Part shown: positions 12,101 through 26,800 of the stretch, in pieces
Numbering within the stretch: position 1 is the first letter of the stretch
Layout: the number at the start of each line of letters is the position of its first letter
Assembly (NCBI GenBank): GCA_013365365.1
Contig: JABVXU010000085.1
Coordinates: forward strand, 1 to 64,000
DNA length: 64,000 bases
Origin: Cruorifilaria tuberocauda
Lineage: Eukaryota > Nematoda > Chromadorea > Rhabditida > Onchocercidae
Reading direction: 5' to 3'
Notes under the pieces: generated by a model
Told to the model about the DNA's origin: nothing
Databases searched by the model: none
What the model saw: the letters and a program-made list of their open reading frames with translations, nothing else
Program-made: the position numbers and the translations under genes

Positions 12101-15100
12101 AGAATCAAAACAATTAATGGGATAATATAATATGCCCCAGCCTCTTTCCTCTTATCCTTACTGCTACAGATTCCATCCATCCATCTATCCTCAACCTTCT
12201 CGCAGTTGGATACAAAGTGTTGATTGAATTAGTACAAAAGGCGCAGCATGACTTTCAGAATTCCAATGATGCGATTGTTATCCTATCGCAATTTGCACTT
12301 ATCGCTAAATAAAAATGAACTGTTCGATCAATCTTTACTCGTTGCAGATTTAATGTGTATCCTCTAATCTCTTCTATATCTTACCTATTCAGAAGTATCA
12401 CTTTGCCAATGATATTTGTCCATTACTCTTAAATACCTCACAACAAGAATATCTTTTATATTCCGGTTTTACTTCCTTAAATAAACAATTTCTATTTTAT
12501 TCGCTTGTTTGGTAGCCATACGTCATTGTTTGAAACTCATTAATTGAACATATTAATTAATTAGCTTAAGTTTCATGATTGTTAGTTTCACTCGAATCCG
12601 AAAATACAATAGCATGTTGAAAATATGACAATAACAGTCAAGGATTTATGCAAAAAAGCACTTAACAGTTCAACAGCCTTTTTGAGATAATTTATGATGT
12701 GAAAAATGAAGAGAAAAAGTGTGGAGATGAAATTAAAGAAATAATAGGGCGCTTTTAAGAAAATGCAACGTTCGGTGATAGGTGAGTGGATTTACATACC
12801 GTACTTTTGACGCAATTGTTATTTCTACAATGTCGGAAATAATAATCCTTCTCGTACTTAGCTAATCTCATTTTTTCCTGATGATAAAAAAGAAAATACA
12901 GGAGAAGATAAGGGGCAGGGAGATTATCCATAAGTATTTTCATAGCAAACCATCGTGTTTTTCATTTTTCTTGATTTTATCTCAATTGTCCATTGATGAA
13001 TGAGGCGGTTAGGCTTTTGTAGCATTATGAATATTATTACTATTGGAAATAGTTGAATAGGATTAGCAGCATTACCCTCATTTATTCCTCACCCGTGCCT
13101 TGGGAACCCCGCCTGTTCTTTGAGAAATCTATTGTGTACATTCCTAATTTACACATCCATCCATTTTGCATAACAATAAATGAAACTGTTCTGTACAATA
13201 CATGCACAGTATTGTGGCAACTGATAGCGCAATAGGGACTAGATAATTTTAGACACCTTTGATCAATTCTTTTAAGGAATAAAACTATTGAGACTGTTGC
13301 ATTTGGCAGACAAAATGAGCTGGTACAAATTATTCATTGCAACTTACACAACTGGATAGCTATTATTGTTTGGGATCCTGTTATCTCCTCTTTATATTAG
13401 CTTAACTAAAGAAGAGATCATTTATCAATTGAGAGATGATTTATTTCTATGAGAAAGTATCTTCTTCCTGCCCATTTCCATTCAAATTTGATATTATTCC
13501 AACGAAATATTCCTTGGAATAATATTAAGTTAGGAAAATAGAAATAGCTGATAATGGAGCAGTTATCCAATTACTGTCAAGGGAGTATTTGACATTTATG
13601 AACTTGTTCCTTCTTCCGTTTCATCATGAGGTACCAACTGAGTGGGTGGTTGGTTAATTGGATGATTCGTTGATTACTCTATTGTTGATAGCAGTAACAG
13701 CTTCGAACAATTTTCATTCGCTAACTGCCACTCTTCCATTCTTGTCCTTCTCCTTCCTCTTCCTCCACTATTGCTAGTAACAAATAAGCCTAATCAAATA
13801 CAATTAATTAGTTGATTTAAAAAGTCCAGCATTCTTCTCTTTCTCCTCTCTTATTCATTTCTTCATACTCGCTTAAATTCTGTTCACAAAATCAAGACTC
13901 CGGCAAAATAGCATCGACAAATATTTGATAACATTTAATCGCGATAGTTGCTGTAACCTTCCAGAACATTCATTGGCTTCTCCTTCCTAGAACTAGGCTA
14001 ATTTCCTTCCCATGATCGTGCTATAGTAATACACTTCTAACTGCTGATGAGAAAAGTTATTATTCAACTTTCTACGATTTGCCCTTCTATGCAAAACCTT
14101 ATCCCAATTAAATGTTTTGAATTTTTTCGAGAAATCCTTGAGAAGTTGTTGTAATAATATTACCCCTCCATTATTATTGTTTACAATTCTTTTCCGTTTT
14201 TTCTTAATTACTCCCTACATTTCAATTTTATTTCTTTAATACAATAAATATCATCCTGCGATATGAGATAAACTTGAATTCATCGTAAATGATTCATTAG
14301 GTAATATTAGTTAAAAATGAGATAAATAATTGAGATAAAGCTAATGAACCGAATCAGTTTCCATGAAACCACAATTTTTTTGTCATTATTTACAACACCA
14401 TTGCTCGATATTTTCTATCTTAAAGACTTTTCCTGACCTTTCTACGTTTGCATTCTTCACAAATTATCGATAAATTTCCATTCTTCATCTACACATCCCA
14501 AATGTCAAAGCAGAAGATAATCTGATTAGATTTAATAACGATAACTAAAAGGGATGGCTATATTCGTATTTCAGATGTGCTGACCAGCTTGAATGAAGTT
14601 AAGTGATTAACAGAAGTTTCAAGTAATAAATGCTTAATTTTTTTTGTCCCCAGTCAATGATTTTTGAGTGATTAGCCTTTTATGCTTTCAAAAGTATCAA
14701 TGTCTTTTCAGTTTTGAAATGATCATTTGGATTTATGCATTACCCCTAGCTATAAAAAATTAAATTATATAACAATCAAAAAGATATTAATAATTGTAAG
14801 TCGAAATAATGAAATTATAGTGATTATTTTATCAGCAGTTTACAGTGATATGCAGTAATTTTATCATCATTTCGAAATAACCTTTCGTTTTTACCAACAT
14901 AATGGTAAAATACATACTATTAATTGATCTTTAGTTAAAAGAAAAAGTTTTCAGCAGTAATCTTTTTTTCATATTCATGTTTGTTACTATTAAACTCTGT
15001 CTTAAGTTTAGCTTAAGTTTAATTTAGGAAAAATATTTTAGCAAAAGTGAGGGATAAAAAGCAGAATTATTTGAGAAGATAGGATGCATTCATTTATTCA

Positions 15101-16865
15101 CTGCGATATATCTGATATTTCTAATTCTTTTAAGCCATTGATTACTTGGATTGAACTAAATTAGACTGTCTTGCAGTTCTAGATGGACAAATGCATCAAA
15201 AATCATGCTTACAGTTTCCGACTTTACGCCTCGCACACTCGGATTACCAATCTCTCAGCTATCACTTTTTCTTATCAAAAAATTGATGAATTCTTATTAC
15301 TTTAGGAAAGCATAGCTTATAATTTAAAATTTACTAATCTTTTCTTACTTAAAATTTATTGCACAGAAAACAATTTTTTTAATTTTTCATTCCTAAAACT
15401 ACTCTTAGCACGCTCAGTCTTTACGGAACATTATCAAAGATTTTTGAAATTTCAGGAAATAATGGCAATAAGTACTATTCTTTCTCGATGAGAGAGATAG
15501 GAGAAAAAACTCCCGAAAATTTCTGAAGAAATAATGTTCCCTTCAGGGCACGGGAGAGGAATGGTGACCAAACAAATCTTGCATTTCATTGGTTCGTATA
15601 AAAAAGGAAACTCCACCTTTTTGGATAGGTTAATACATATTTCCATCTTCAGAAGAACATCACTAACGTCCCTATCACCCTTATCATATCATCAAACCCA
15701 ACAAAGGAAATGTAATGATCATCTTCCCTGTTCAATGACTTAATCTGTTAAATATATTGTATTTTAAGGCGCAATTAATCAACGGTCAATTTTTGGGTAT
15801 TTTCGTAAACTGTTGGATGATTGATTGATTATTCTTTAAATCGATTTTATTTTCAATTTATTTTGATACTTTCATTAATACCAATCGCTTAAGCCATTTT
15901 CTTCCTGGATTTTGGAATGTGTAAAACTTGTCTCATGGCTTTGTTTAAAACGCACGCTATAGCCGATTGTGCATGGAAGTACGCGAGAAAGATGGAACGA
16001 TGAAGGATGTCATTAAAAGTTACATTAATATCTATTTCTTCCAACAGGCTCACAAGTACCTTGCTTGATTTAAGTTGCTTTATCTTATCGAGAGAGATGA
16101 ACTCATGTCAAAAATTTCTTTTCCAAATATAACTTCATTGAATTTCATGACATGCTATCTCTGTCGTTTTCACACATAAATGCAATTAAAATGAAGCATT
16201 TGTATGAGGAACGAGAAGAAGTTGAAGGAAGAAGAATTGATATGATAAACTAAGATTATGATATGTAAACAGTGCCTTTTCTCCCATTGCAAGAAAAGAC
16301 TCGATCCTATTATATTTCGATTGTTTGCGTAGCGAATCGATTCCCATCAAGGTGTGATTGCATGCTATTAGTGACGGTGATGCTTTTCAAATGTACCTTT
16401 CTAAATGATTTTCATAATTTCCACTCATCATCCTAAGTTTCTTGTCAAGAATAAGAATAATAACAAGTAATAACAAATAATGATATGTAGAAACACAACG
16501 AACAGTACCTCAGTCAGTTGATATACTTCAACTTTTTATTTCTCTGGCTGGCAGTTATATTGCTCATCCTTCTAGTAATGTCTAATAATTTGCAAAATAA
16601 GTTTTGACGCAGTAACTTCTTACAAAATGAAGTGTAAGCGGTATATTTAAAATACGACATCTATCTTATCGCAGGCTATTAGTGCTCTCGGTGGAACAGG
16701 GTGCATTAGATACATTTACGGTGTGATCGATAATTGACTCGGTCTTACCATGATTATCATTACAATTCACTTTCGTTGCTGAAATAAAAGTCAACAAAAA
16801 TGAGATTTAATCAACTTTTAAATTAAAACACCTTTTCTCCAATAATACAGTATTGTATGGAAATG

Positions 16866-16904
16866 TAATAATAGTAGTAGTAATAATAATAATAATAATA
16901 ATAA
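16866..16904. repeat. TAA/TAG trinucleotide microsatellite
   Basis: Seen directly: a run of TAA units interrupted by three TAG units, in noncoding DNA upstream of the homeobox gene. Confidence 0.9.
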
Positions 16905-17209
16905 AAGCAATCATAGTGATATTAAAAACCATTAGAAAAAATAAATTGATTTTAGGGTAAGAGAATCCTATTAGTGTTTTTAATTGCTATCGCTGTTATG
17001 CATGCTGCGATTTGACCAGTTCCGTGAAATAAGTGAGAAGGACGAGAAGAAATCAAATTTTTCCAATCATAAAATCTCTGACACAAATGAAAAATGATTT
17101 TCATATGATGATTTGCCGCCGTTCCTACTGTCAACAACCACTGTAATTCCCGTCTAGTTGATTTCTTCAGAGTTTATTTTCTCCCATCATTTTATCAGTG
17201 CACCCAGGA

Positions 17210-17210
<1 letters not shown>

Positions 17211-17245
<35 letters not shown>
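17211..17245. repeat. AC dinucleotide microsatellite
   Basis: Seen directly: about 17 uninterrupted AC units in intergenic DNA. It is likely length-polymorphic. Confidence 0.95.
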
Positions 17246-17248
<3 letters not shown>

Positions 17249-18411
17249 GCATGAATACAGACAATAGTCTATTGAGCATTTTGCTCGAAATATGATTATC
17301 GAAATTGTTTTTGTGAGAGAAAACAAATCTGAGCTGCTTGTTCGGTAATGTTCTGCTAGTTAATTCAATGATAATCAGTTGAATATATTCCGTATTACTC
17401 TTCTTCCGGTAAAGAATAGCTACTATTCAGGAATCTCTTAATGTCGTCATCCGGATAAAAGCTTTCCCCAATCGGATTATGCAGGACCAGCAAGAAAAAA
17501 GTGCAAATGGTACTTTCAGAATGGCGGTAATCATTTTTATCTTTCAATCAAATTTCCACCGAGATAATTCTATGTTACTGCACTTATATTTTATTGATTG
17601 GAGATAAAATGTTTATTAAGTGCATTTGTCAATAATCATTTTCCGTAATATGCTTACAATTATTCTTAATAGGAATGCTATATCTATTTTTACTTTTTCA
17701 TCTCTAAAAAATATCGGGATTTCGTCGATTATCCGGTATATTAGTAGGCTAATATGAATAAAAATGGAAGCGATCGTCTATTTACTAGAAGTATGTTCCA
17801 TGATCTTACAGTTTACCCATTCTTTTCAAATGAAGTTCATAATTGATGAAGAGTCACTAGCCACTAATTTTTGTTTACAATAAATGTATTAGTCGATTAT
17901 CATTGATACTTTAGTAGATCACTTTTATAGAATTAAACAGGAATAGATATATCTATATTACTTCTGAATATATAATCTACAGCAATATGCAAAATTTATT
18001 AAACCACTATTTCGTCAAAATTTAAATATCAGCGCTGAGCCTTTCGTGCTTTTTTTTAAATGTTACACAGCTTTAATAAATTTAACTCCTCACTTTTATT
18101 AGTGTTGAATGTGTGTTCATATTATAGTTAAGGAAGTATGGATAGATATATTAGATGAAAGAATTTCATTACGGAAGAGATATTTCGGAATCCGGAAAGA
18201 TGATGATAAAAAGAGGATGAATGATGGAAGAAAGAAAGGAAGCAAATAAAATACACATCATTTTCCTTTCGAAATAATTAGACGATTAGGTTGGAGGAGA
18301 GAGTAAATGTGAAAAAATCACTTAAAAAATAACTGATAGGAATGTTAGAAAAATGAATTGTTAGCTGAGTAATTTTGAAAAATATACGTTTCCCATTTGT
18401 TTCTTCTCCTC

Positions 18412-18416
<5 letters not shown>

Positions 18417-18442
<26 letters not shown>
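18417..18442. repeat. CT dinucleotide microsatellite
   Basis: Seen directly: 13 CT units, flanked on both sides by further pyrimidine-rich sequence. It makes a spurious serine/leucine open frame. Confidence 0.95.
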
Positions 18443-18447
<5 letters not shown>

Positions 18448-20630
18448 TCTCTGCTTTCCATCTGTGATGAAGCAGTGACTACTATAATAAAGCTTTCTTT
18501 TCATTATTTTCAGCTAACCATTTCGTTTCCATCCTTTTCTTCTTTGTTGTCCAATAAAAATATTAATCTATTTACCTATTCATGTTGCACTTGTCATCTC
18601 CTCTTTGTTCATTTCTCTCTCTCTCTTCTTTGTGCCATGTATCCTGTTTAGTCGATTTCGATCCATTAAGCAATCACCCTAAAAGCGAGGCTCTTTCAAG
18701 ATACCTTTGAAGAAGTGCTATGATTTTTTCTTTTAATCATGAGAAATTTAATAAAATAAACAGGTATATTTCAGTAAGCATTAAATTTCATTTATTGTGA
18801 CTTTTTGCAGGTGAAAAATGATAATGGAAGATGAAAGGGTTTCAATAAAATTGATTATCTTCCTGCCAGCGACGGGAAAATAATCTTTTCAACAAAAGGC
18901 CATTTTCTGTTAGCCAAAAGTGAGAAATAGAATTGATAGGAAAAGAAGGTGGGGCTTATAAACTATCCAATCATTATTATCTCTTCAATTTGGGATGAGT
19001 TTTTTGAAGCCAACAAATTGAACTCCTCATTTCCAATCGACAGGGAGACTATTGGTCACTTCCAATTTCGGGAATTTCCTTTTAGATGTAATCGATAACA
19101 GTGGTAGATCTCGGGGATTCTATCATACTTTCACATGTATACCAATGAACAGAAACTTACCATATGCCCGGTTTTTGCTGGCACTTCATCAAGCAACGCC
19201 CCTTCTCTCGATAGTACGGAAGAGAACAATTCGTTGGAACATTCTGCTGATAGCAAACGAGGTTTGAAGAAATTAGGAAATAAAGGAAGAAGGATTTCGG
19301 ATTCTAATCTGTCCTCACTTAACCGTCATCTGTGACTTACAACAGATGTAAGTACCGTTCACCGTTCTAATCTGATATCAACGATTTGATGATATACTGA
19401 TAACGAGTACTCGGCAAATGTGCCGTTTTAGCGTTCAAAGTGAGATAGACCAGATTTTGGGTGAATTAATCTGATAACTTAGTTTTTAGGACAGTTTTAT
19501 TTATATGCCCTGATATTTCATCATGTGAGATTTAGTGGTTCTCGTGTTATGAAGTCATAAAATATACTGCATTCCTTGAAATATCAATCCTAATCGCTGT
19601 AATTAACCATTAATTGTTTTCCTAGGCTGTTATTAATTAGTCTGGAAAACTGTTGTCTTTTATTAGCTTATTTAAAGCTTCTGAAAATTCGTCTGCGTGA
19701 TCGCTTCATAAACAGGAAAGAGGAAATAATGAAATTTACGTAAAATTCCGCTTCTTAGTTCATATTTCCGTTTCTTCACATTACTCAAATCCCTTCTTAA
19801 TTATTATAATATACCTGTTAGAATTCATGTTCGAAGTAAAATAAATTCTTATCAATAATTAGGGATCGTACAAACTTCTAATGTGTTTTTTTGATGTGAG
19901 AATTGTAACAATTTTTTAATCGATGATATTCTTCAAAAATAGTTCGTTCAATTAGTATTTCCCTCAATCAATTCTTATAAGTTTTTTTCTCTTCATAGAG
20001 CACCTACCATACTACCATTTTCTTAATCTGAATTTATCCCATGCAAAAATTGGTATGAACAGAAAAAAACGTATAAAAGTTGTATTAATCGAATGGATGG
20101 GAAAGGTCTCAGGAAGGAAGCATTTAGTAAAGTTTATAATTACCAATCATTCGTTGATTTTCGCTTCAACATGAATTGAAACCGAACGAAAATTTTCATT
20201 AGAAATGAAGATGAGGAGAAATCTTTTTATTCCACATCAACTGACATTCCTTTCTCCTATTCATTATAATAAATATGTATAAATGGTTGATTCGATCCTT
20301 CTCTATGATTTTTTAATTTCAATTACTGCTTCGAAATTTCCTATTGAAATAAACTGATAACTGAATTCATTTTTAAAAGTTCGAAACTTACATGTAAAAA
20401 ATTATTGTTAAACGTCCCCATTAAACATACTCATTATATATCGACTTTTTTCTTTATTTGCATACAATTTGATTTCGAGAATCTTCAAAATAACAATTTC
20501 ATAGAAATCGACAAAATTGGCCTAGTGATTTGTTTATTTCGGTAATATTGGTGATCTGTGATATCGTTATACTTTCAATTACTTGCGTTAACGAAAACCA
20601 AAGTCACAATTTATAATTTTTCACAGCTAC

Positions 20631-20643
20631 TGTTCTTTTCCAG
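20631..20643 (+). other. Acceptor site just upstream of the cog-1 start codon
   Basis: A pyrimidine tract ending in ttttccag lies 13 bases before the chosen ATG at 20657. In nematodes such a site is either the acceptor for spliced-leader addition or for a noncoding first exon; the sequence cannot separate these. It supports 20657 as the translation start. Confidence 0.55.
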
Positions 20644-20656
20644 AACGTTTCATTCA

Positions 20657-20812
20657 ATGAATTCATTTTTTCCGGATGCTGCAAGTTCAATTGCTACAAT
20701 CACCACATTGGTAATAACTTGAGTTTATCAGTAGTTTATTTCATCAAGTTATAATTTCTGCTTCAACTTAACTTTTCTCTTCGCTCTTCAGGCTTCTTCA
20801 TCATCATCATCG

Positions 20813-20864
<52 letters not shown>

Positions 20865-23800
20865 CATCGTCGGTAATAGCGTTAATGAACAATCATCGAC
20901 GAAAGTCAACATCACCGTCCAGTCCAGAAAACAAACAATTGCTTGAAAAAAACTGCGAGATAAAACGATTTCGAAGCACAAGCAATCAGAATAATGCTAA
21001 CATCACCACTTCCAGTAGCAAGAACAGTGGGAAAAATAATGCATATAGTATAACTAAATTGCTGGAAAAAAAAGAGCCGAGCAGCAGTCGGGCCAGGTTT
21101 AATGAGCTAAATTAAATATGATTTTATTACAGTACTAGTTACTGCCAATATGGTGCTTGCAACAACTAAACCGTAAGCACTACATGTAGTATTAATTATT
21201 AGTACTTTGACATTTTTATAACAGAAGTTGACAGTTTATTGGCAAACTATATACTTTTTCAGCCAAATTTAAAGTTTTAGTGAATGACAAAAAGTGATTA
21301 AGCAAATTTCATTTGCAGCAGTTCATCAGCAAGTGATGACGACAATGCAGGAATCGGACGATGTCATTCAACGGATGATGATGGCAATCGGTTAGTTGAG
21401 TAAATTAAAATTTAAGAAAAATATACTTGGAGTTTTTCAGAAAAACTTGCAGAAAAAAGGGATTCATTATTCTAAAGCAATCTGAAAGTTTTGACTTCGG
21501 CCATAGTATTATATGGATGACATCTGATTCGAATTATTTTCTTTATTTTCTAATTCAGGTGCACGGACCTAGCAGAATTTGGACGTAGTGTCTCATGGCC
21601 ACATTTTTTCACAGCTGGACCATCGGCGTTCACAATTCCTCATGCTGCAACTTCATTAATGGATTCAAGCTCATTTGCTAATGCTATTGCTGCGGCCGCT
21701 GTTACTGCTGACGGACAGGACATATCTCAAGTCCAACAGATTCAAGTCAGTGATAGCAATTTTCTTTGTTAGAATGATATAGCTGCTTGGTATAAGACTG
21801 AGGAAACGGTGTGCAATTTAAGATTTCCATGTAATAATATTACATTAACTTTCGTTACAAACAGTAATTCGATTAGATCGTATGGCATAATTACCTTTAA
21901 ATTGCTAGCATGGCAAGGAAGTTCCCTCCTTTTATTTTGTCTCATTCCATCCTACATTCATTAGCTTGAATTACACAAATTAAATGAAACCTAATTTAGA
22001 ATGCCTATCTGTCTTATATCCTCGGAACATCGATGACAGCCGCTGCTTCAGGAGCACCCGCGATATCCCATCATCATCCTCTTCACATCATGGTGTCGCC
22101 ATCTGATACTGGTAGGTGCAGTAATTTTATTGCTTTTGGCTCATTTTTAATAAGCCGAAAAATTCCATCGCTAGTACCTTTAGCAGATTTTTAACTTTTC
22201 ATATATTTTAGTCTTTTTAAAGTTTCCCACTCTTAGCATATGTTTTGTTCCGAGTTCACTCCGCAGCAAGTTCTAGGAACTTGATGATTCGGGATTCTAC
22301 GAATTAAACTAGTTAAAAGCTTGATATTGTTGACAGGTCTGCAATCTTGGATTTCAATTCCTCTTAAAATTAAAAGGGAATTTTAATTTAATTTATGAAA
22401 ATGAGAAAATAAGATAAATGTGAGATGGGGAGTTGTAGAAGAGTGATAGCAAATGTTCTAATTGAGTGTCTAAGAGGACATGCATCAAATTATGAAAATG
22501 TTAATTTAATGCATCTTTATATTTAATAGATGGATGAACGTCGCTAAACTATTTATTAAAAATCACTTTCCTAGAATAATTTATCTGAATATTTCAATTT
22601 CCCCTCTCTTTATAATTGGCGATATGCACAATAATTATGCAAATTTGTTGAAACCGTACTTGAAATCAATATCTCTTTATCATAGGATAGAATGGAAAAA
22701 GAATTGTTAAATATATATTGAATATCAATGTTCTTTGAGGCCAAACTTATATGTCATTAGACCAATTATGTCTTAATAAAAATTTAATTCATTCGCTGGA
22801 ATGAGAGTATTCTATTTTGTCTAGTTTAAAAATTAAGCTTTAATAAAGGTGCAATTGAAATAATTCAGCAACAAGGCATTGTGTAATGAAGTAATATGTT
22901 CCAAAAAACTTTCAATATGCTTTCACTGAAAAATTACTTGAATTTTTGTCATATTGAAAATAAAAACCGTAAAATTTCGAGGAAGTAACGACAGGTAGGA
23001 GAGAGGAGTCTTATGATACTCGTCAATACTATATTATTTCATCATTAGGAATTGATTGACAAAGTCGAAAATCCACGTAAATCATGTAAAAATAGGAGAA
23101 ACTGGCAAAAGTAGCTATTTCGCATGGTAATTTTCTCGTCGATGGCTTACTTATCTCTTAAAAAAGTACTCACAACTTCCATATGATTGATTTCCTTATT
23201 AGTTTCATGAGCAATCATTTTTAGAAGCAGATGGAATGGAGTTGCTAATTGAAATACAGTACGCTGGGAACTTTGATGAAAATTTTGTGTATATGTGTTT
23301 GTCTTCCTTCTTTTCCCTTCTCTCTTTTTCTCTATAATACCTTTTCTCTCTTCTCTTTCTTTGGGGACTCTGTCTGTCGACCCAATAAGATTCCGGTATA
23401 TTGTTTCGTTTTTTCATATTTTTACTTCTGATGGTTGGTAGTAGTTTATACCTTACGGAAAAGTGTAAATTTTATTCAAAATGAATAGGAAATTTGGGAG
23501 CCGATAAGTGGGAGGATAGCGTTACGTGACGTAATACGTTTTCACTCACGTTTCCTTCCATTTACTTTCTTTCCCTCGCATATCAGTTCTCTTCGTTTTC
23601 CTTCAGTGCTTCTGATAGGAAGGAAATGTTCGGCGATAAATAGCGAAATTTTTTCAAGAGTGAAGAAACGGAAGGGAAGGGCAAATGGAACTTTGTTCCT
23701 TCGGTTTCTCCACGAACTTCACACTTCACTGTTAATCAACTGATTACAAGTGCGGGCTAATGACTCGAACTGCTTATTCAGTCGTAAAAGAATGTATGAA

Positions 23801-26800
23801 ACGATATGTTACTGCATATGATACAATAAATTTATTCTGATCAAGTTATCTCCTGAATGCCGCTTGATCGGTTATTCCCTCTACCGCTACAAAGGTGACT
23901 ATTGTGAGAATTACAATTTGATATATGATTATTGATTGACCTAATTCTTTGTTCTCAATTTAACATCTTAGTAGGATGAAAAAACATATAAGAAATATTT
24001 CTGTCTTAGTTTCGAAAATAAGATTTGCTCAGTGATGAACTTCATTTGAACCGCAAATAACAATCCTGTATTTAATTCTTCCTTCATCCCATGATCTCTA
24101 TGTCGCTATTATAATTTCGTTCAATTTACTCATTACTGAAACGTTTGTGTAAGAATACTACTGATGGAAAATATATTTTGAAAGTAGAAAATGAGTCTTT
24201 GCTCGCGAAATTTAAAAATAATTAAAATTGACTATTTTGTGCAAATATAATGATGATTTACTGCCTTCTCTACAAGGTGGCAATTTCCGGAACTTTTCTC
24301 AGCAATTATATATATTACATCCTTAATGTGCACATCAATATTGCGTAATTAAAGCTTTCAAGACTAAAATAATTTTGCAATCTAATATATCTGTATATCT
24401 TTCTTTAGAATATGAGAAACTCCTCTCGTTATTTGTAAGGGAAATATTTAATAACCTTTTTTTTGCTTTGAATTTTCTATTTTGAAAACAGTAATTATGA
24501 AATTCCGGGAAATAGAAGGAATTGTTTCAAAAATTAGCAAAAGAAAACTGGAAGAAGCGATTTAGGAAGAAAAGTCCGAAGAGTTCACGTGAACAATTGC
24601 TATAATTGAGTGATTTCAGTAATAAGGTCTGGTGCTGGAAATATGTGCTGCTGATAAAACATGTTTAATTTACAACATTAACTTGTCAAGACAACAGCAT
24701 GCTTCATTTTTGACTTCTGAATAATTTATACTGATATTTGATATGAATACAGAAGCAGCAGGAGACTTTCCTTTTGATGACCCGAGGTCACCTCTATTCT
24801 TTTTTCTTTTTTCTGCTGCATAATCGAAATGATTTTCTACAAAATTGTCCATAAATCAAAGAAACTGAAACCACTGTTGTTCGAATCATAATTTAGGTTG
24901 AAATAAAGGGTAATTTGCTAGTGATAAGAAATTGCGATCAGCAAATAGTGAACCATACAGAATAAGTTGAAATATTTTTAACAAAAATTTGTTAATCTAC
25001 AATTTTTAATTTTTGAGAGTAAGCCAAAAGTTAGAAAGGTCTCGAAAAAATGATATTTCAAGTAAAGTTTTAATATGTAGAAAAGATTTCAAATTGTCTG
25101 TAATTATTTAATTTGTAGCTAAGTTAGCTATGTAAATGTTCTGCATTTAGTATGTTCCGGATTTTCGCCGCTCTTTTTCGAGTGAAACTTAAAAGTAATG
25201 AGTTGGCATAATGACTTGGTTATTTTATCATCCTTTTCAATTAATCAGGAAATGAATGGCTGTCAAGAACATATATTGATCAAAACGAGACACATGCAAG
25301 CAAAATTAATCCATTCCTATTTTAATTGCATCGCATTCCATTTGCATATATTCAATCATTTCTTCTGTTCAATATTATGTCATCTTCAGCTTCCCTCTAG
25401 AAATTAAATTCTTTTTGAAAAACAACCTTCTAATCTTTCCTCTCCTTATGCGAGCTTGATGATTTTGCTTGATAGTTTAATTTATATTTTAAGATTAATG
25501 ACAATGGAAATAAACACGTGAAATCTGTTTTAGTTAACACGGCAGAGAAATAACCGAACAAATAATTTCATTACGTATTTCTTGAATGTCATTTCATTCA
25601 CGTCTCTGACGTAAACTGTCCGTCTTGCGGTCTCTTTTAGTTAGCAAGTGAGCATAGTCGATGATGGAAAGGCGTATCCCTTCATTTCTTCCGTATGTTT
25701 CATTAAAAACGAATAGTTGAATGACTGGTGGAAACATTTGGCGCTAATTTTTGATGAATTCCTTAGTTTACTGAAAAGTTGATAAAAATCTCATGCAATT
25801 ACTTCCGTCCCTCGCAACAAAAACTTCTTAAAATCTTTCATTATTAAATATTAATAGTTTTTTCTGTTTAAAACTTATAAAAGAAAGCTTTTTAGCTCGA
25901 TTAAGGTATTCTACACAACAATATATTATCATAACTTGTACATCATTTTAACTAAATATCGGATTTTAGATCTAATAAAAAACAAGTTAAATAAAAACAA
26001 ATTAATTAGTATATCATTATATAGTGCTGGAAACTAATTAGTAATAGGGATTATATATGTAAGAGCATATAAAGCCAGAGTTTTAGACTCTTTAAAAACT
26101 CAAATTTTAAAATCAGTAATATGACTTGTTTACAAAGACGTTGACCTACTAAAAAACATTTTCTGGAGCTTTTCATTCCTTTGCTTAATTTCTGCATTAT
26201 TCCCTGTGATTTGATCCTGTTAAAAATTTTGTAAAATTCTTTAAACTTAAGTCTGGTGCCGATTTCAGTGTCCAGGCCGAGTCCATTTGGTCTCTTCCAG
26301 CTTCCAGCAACATCAACCTCTGCAGCAACCGATGTCATCCGTTTGTCAGCAACTCCCGTACCGAACTCCATGTGCTTGTCACCAAACTCATTGTCTTTGA
26401 ATAAGAAGCAGTCAAGGCCTACATTTACCGGTCATCAGGTTAGAGTTTGTTTTCTTCTTTCTTGTTTAGCTTTTTTAAATCCTTTCAAAGGTCACCGTTC
26501 CTTATCTATTCTGCAAATACTTCTTACTCATCCACCCCCACCAATTACATCAGGCAAATCGGTCCAGGATATGAATACGTCTTGATATAATCTATATTAT
26601 GTAATAGCACTCCATGTTAAATGTTTTCTTCTTTTTAAGATTTTCATGCTGGAAAAGAAGTTCGAGCAAACGAAATATCTTGCCGGATCGGACCGGGCCC
26701 AACTTGCCCAAGAACTGAGCATGAGCGAAAGTCAAGTGAAAGTAAGTCGTTTTAGTTAATAGCAAACTGAACACTTATTTTATTAGCTAAATTTACGGAA

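Larger units (their letters stand above)
4003..20643. other. 16.6-kb intergenic region, probable cog-1 upstream regulatory DNA
   Basis: No open frame here shows a recognisable domain or a credible chain of splice sites. The region holds a GC-rich island near 6091-6150, an imperfect TAA/TAG repeat, an AC repeat and a CT repeat, listed separately. Near its right end, 19135-19347 ends in a strong donor (GAT followed by gtaagt). The frame there stops at 19335, so this could be a noncoding 5' exon of the homeobox gene, though that is weak. Developmental homeobox genes often have large flanking regulatory regions, so this is the most natural reading. Confidence 0.5.

Noticed and set aside
20763..20981. 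Minus-strand frame with a long methionine run
   Set aside because: It is the antisense shadow of the TCA repeat that encodes poly-serine in cog-1.
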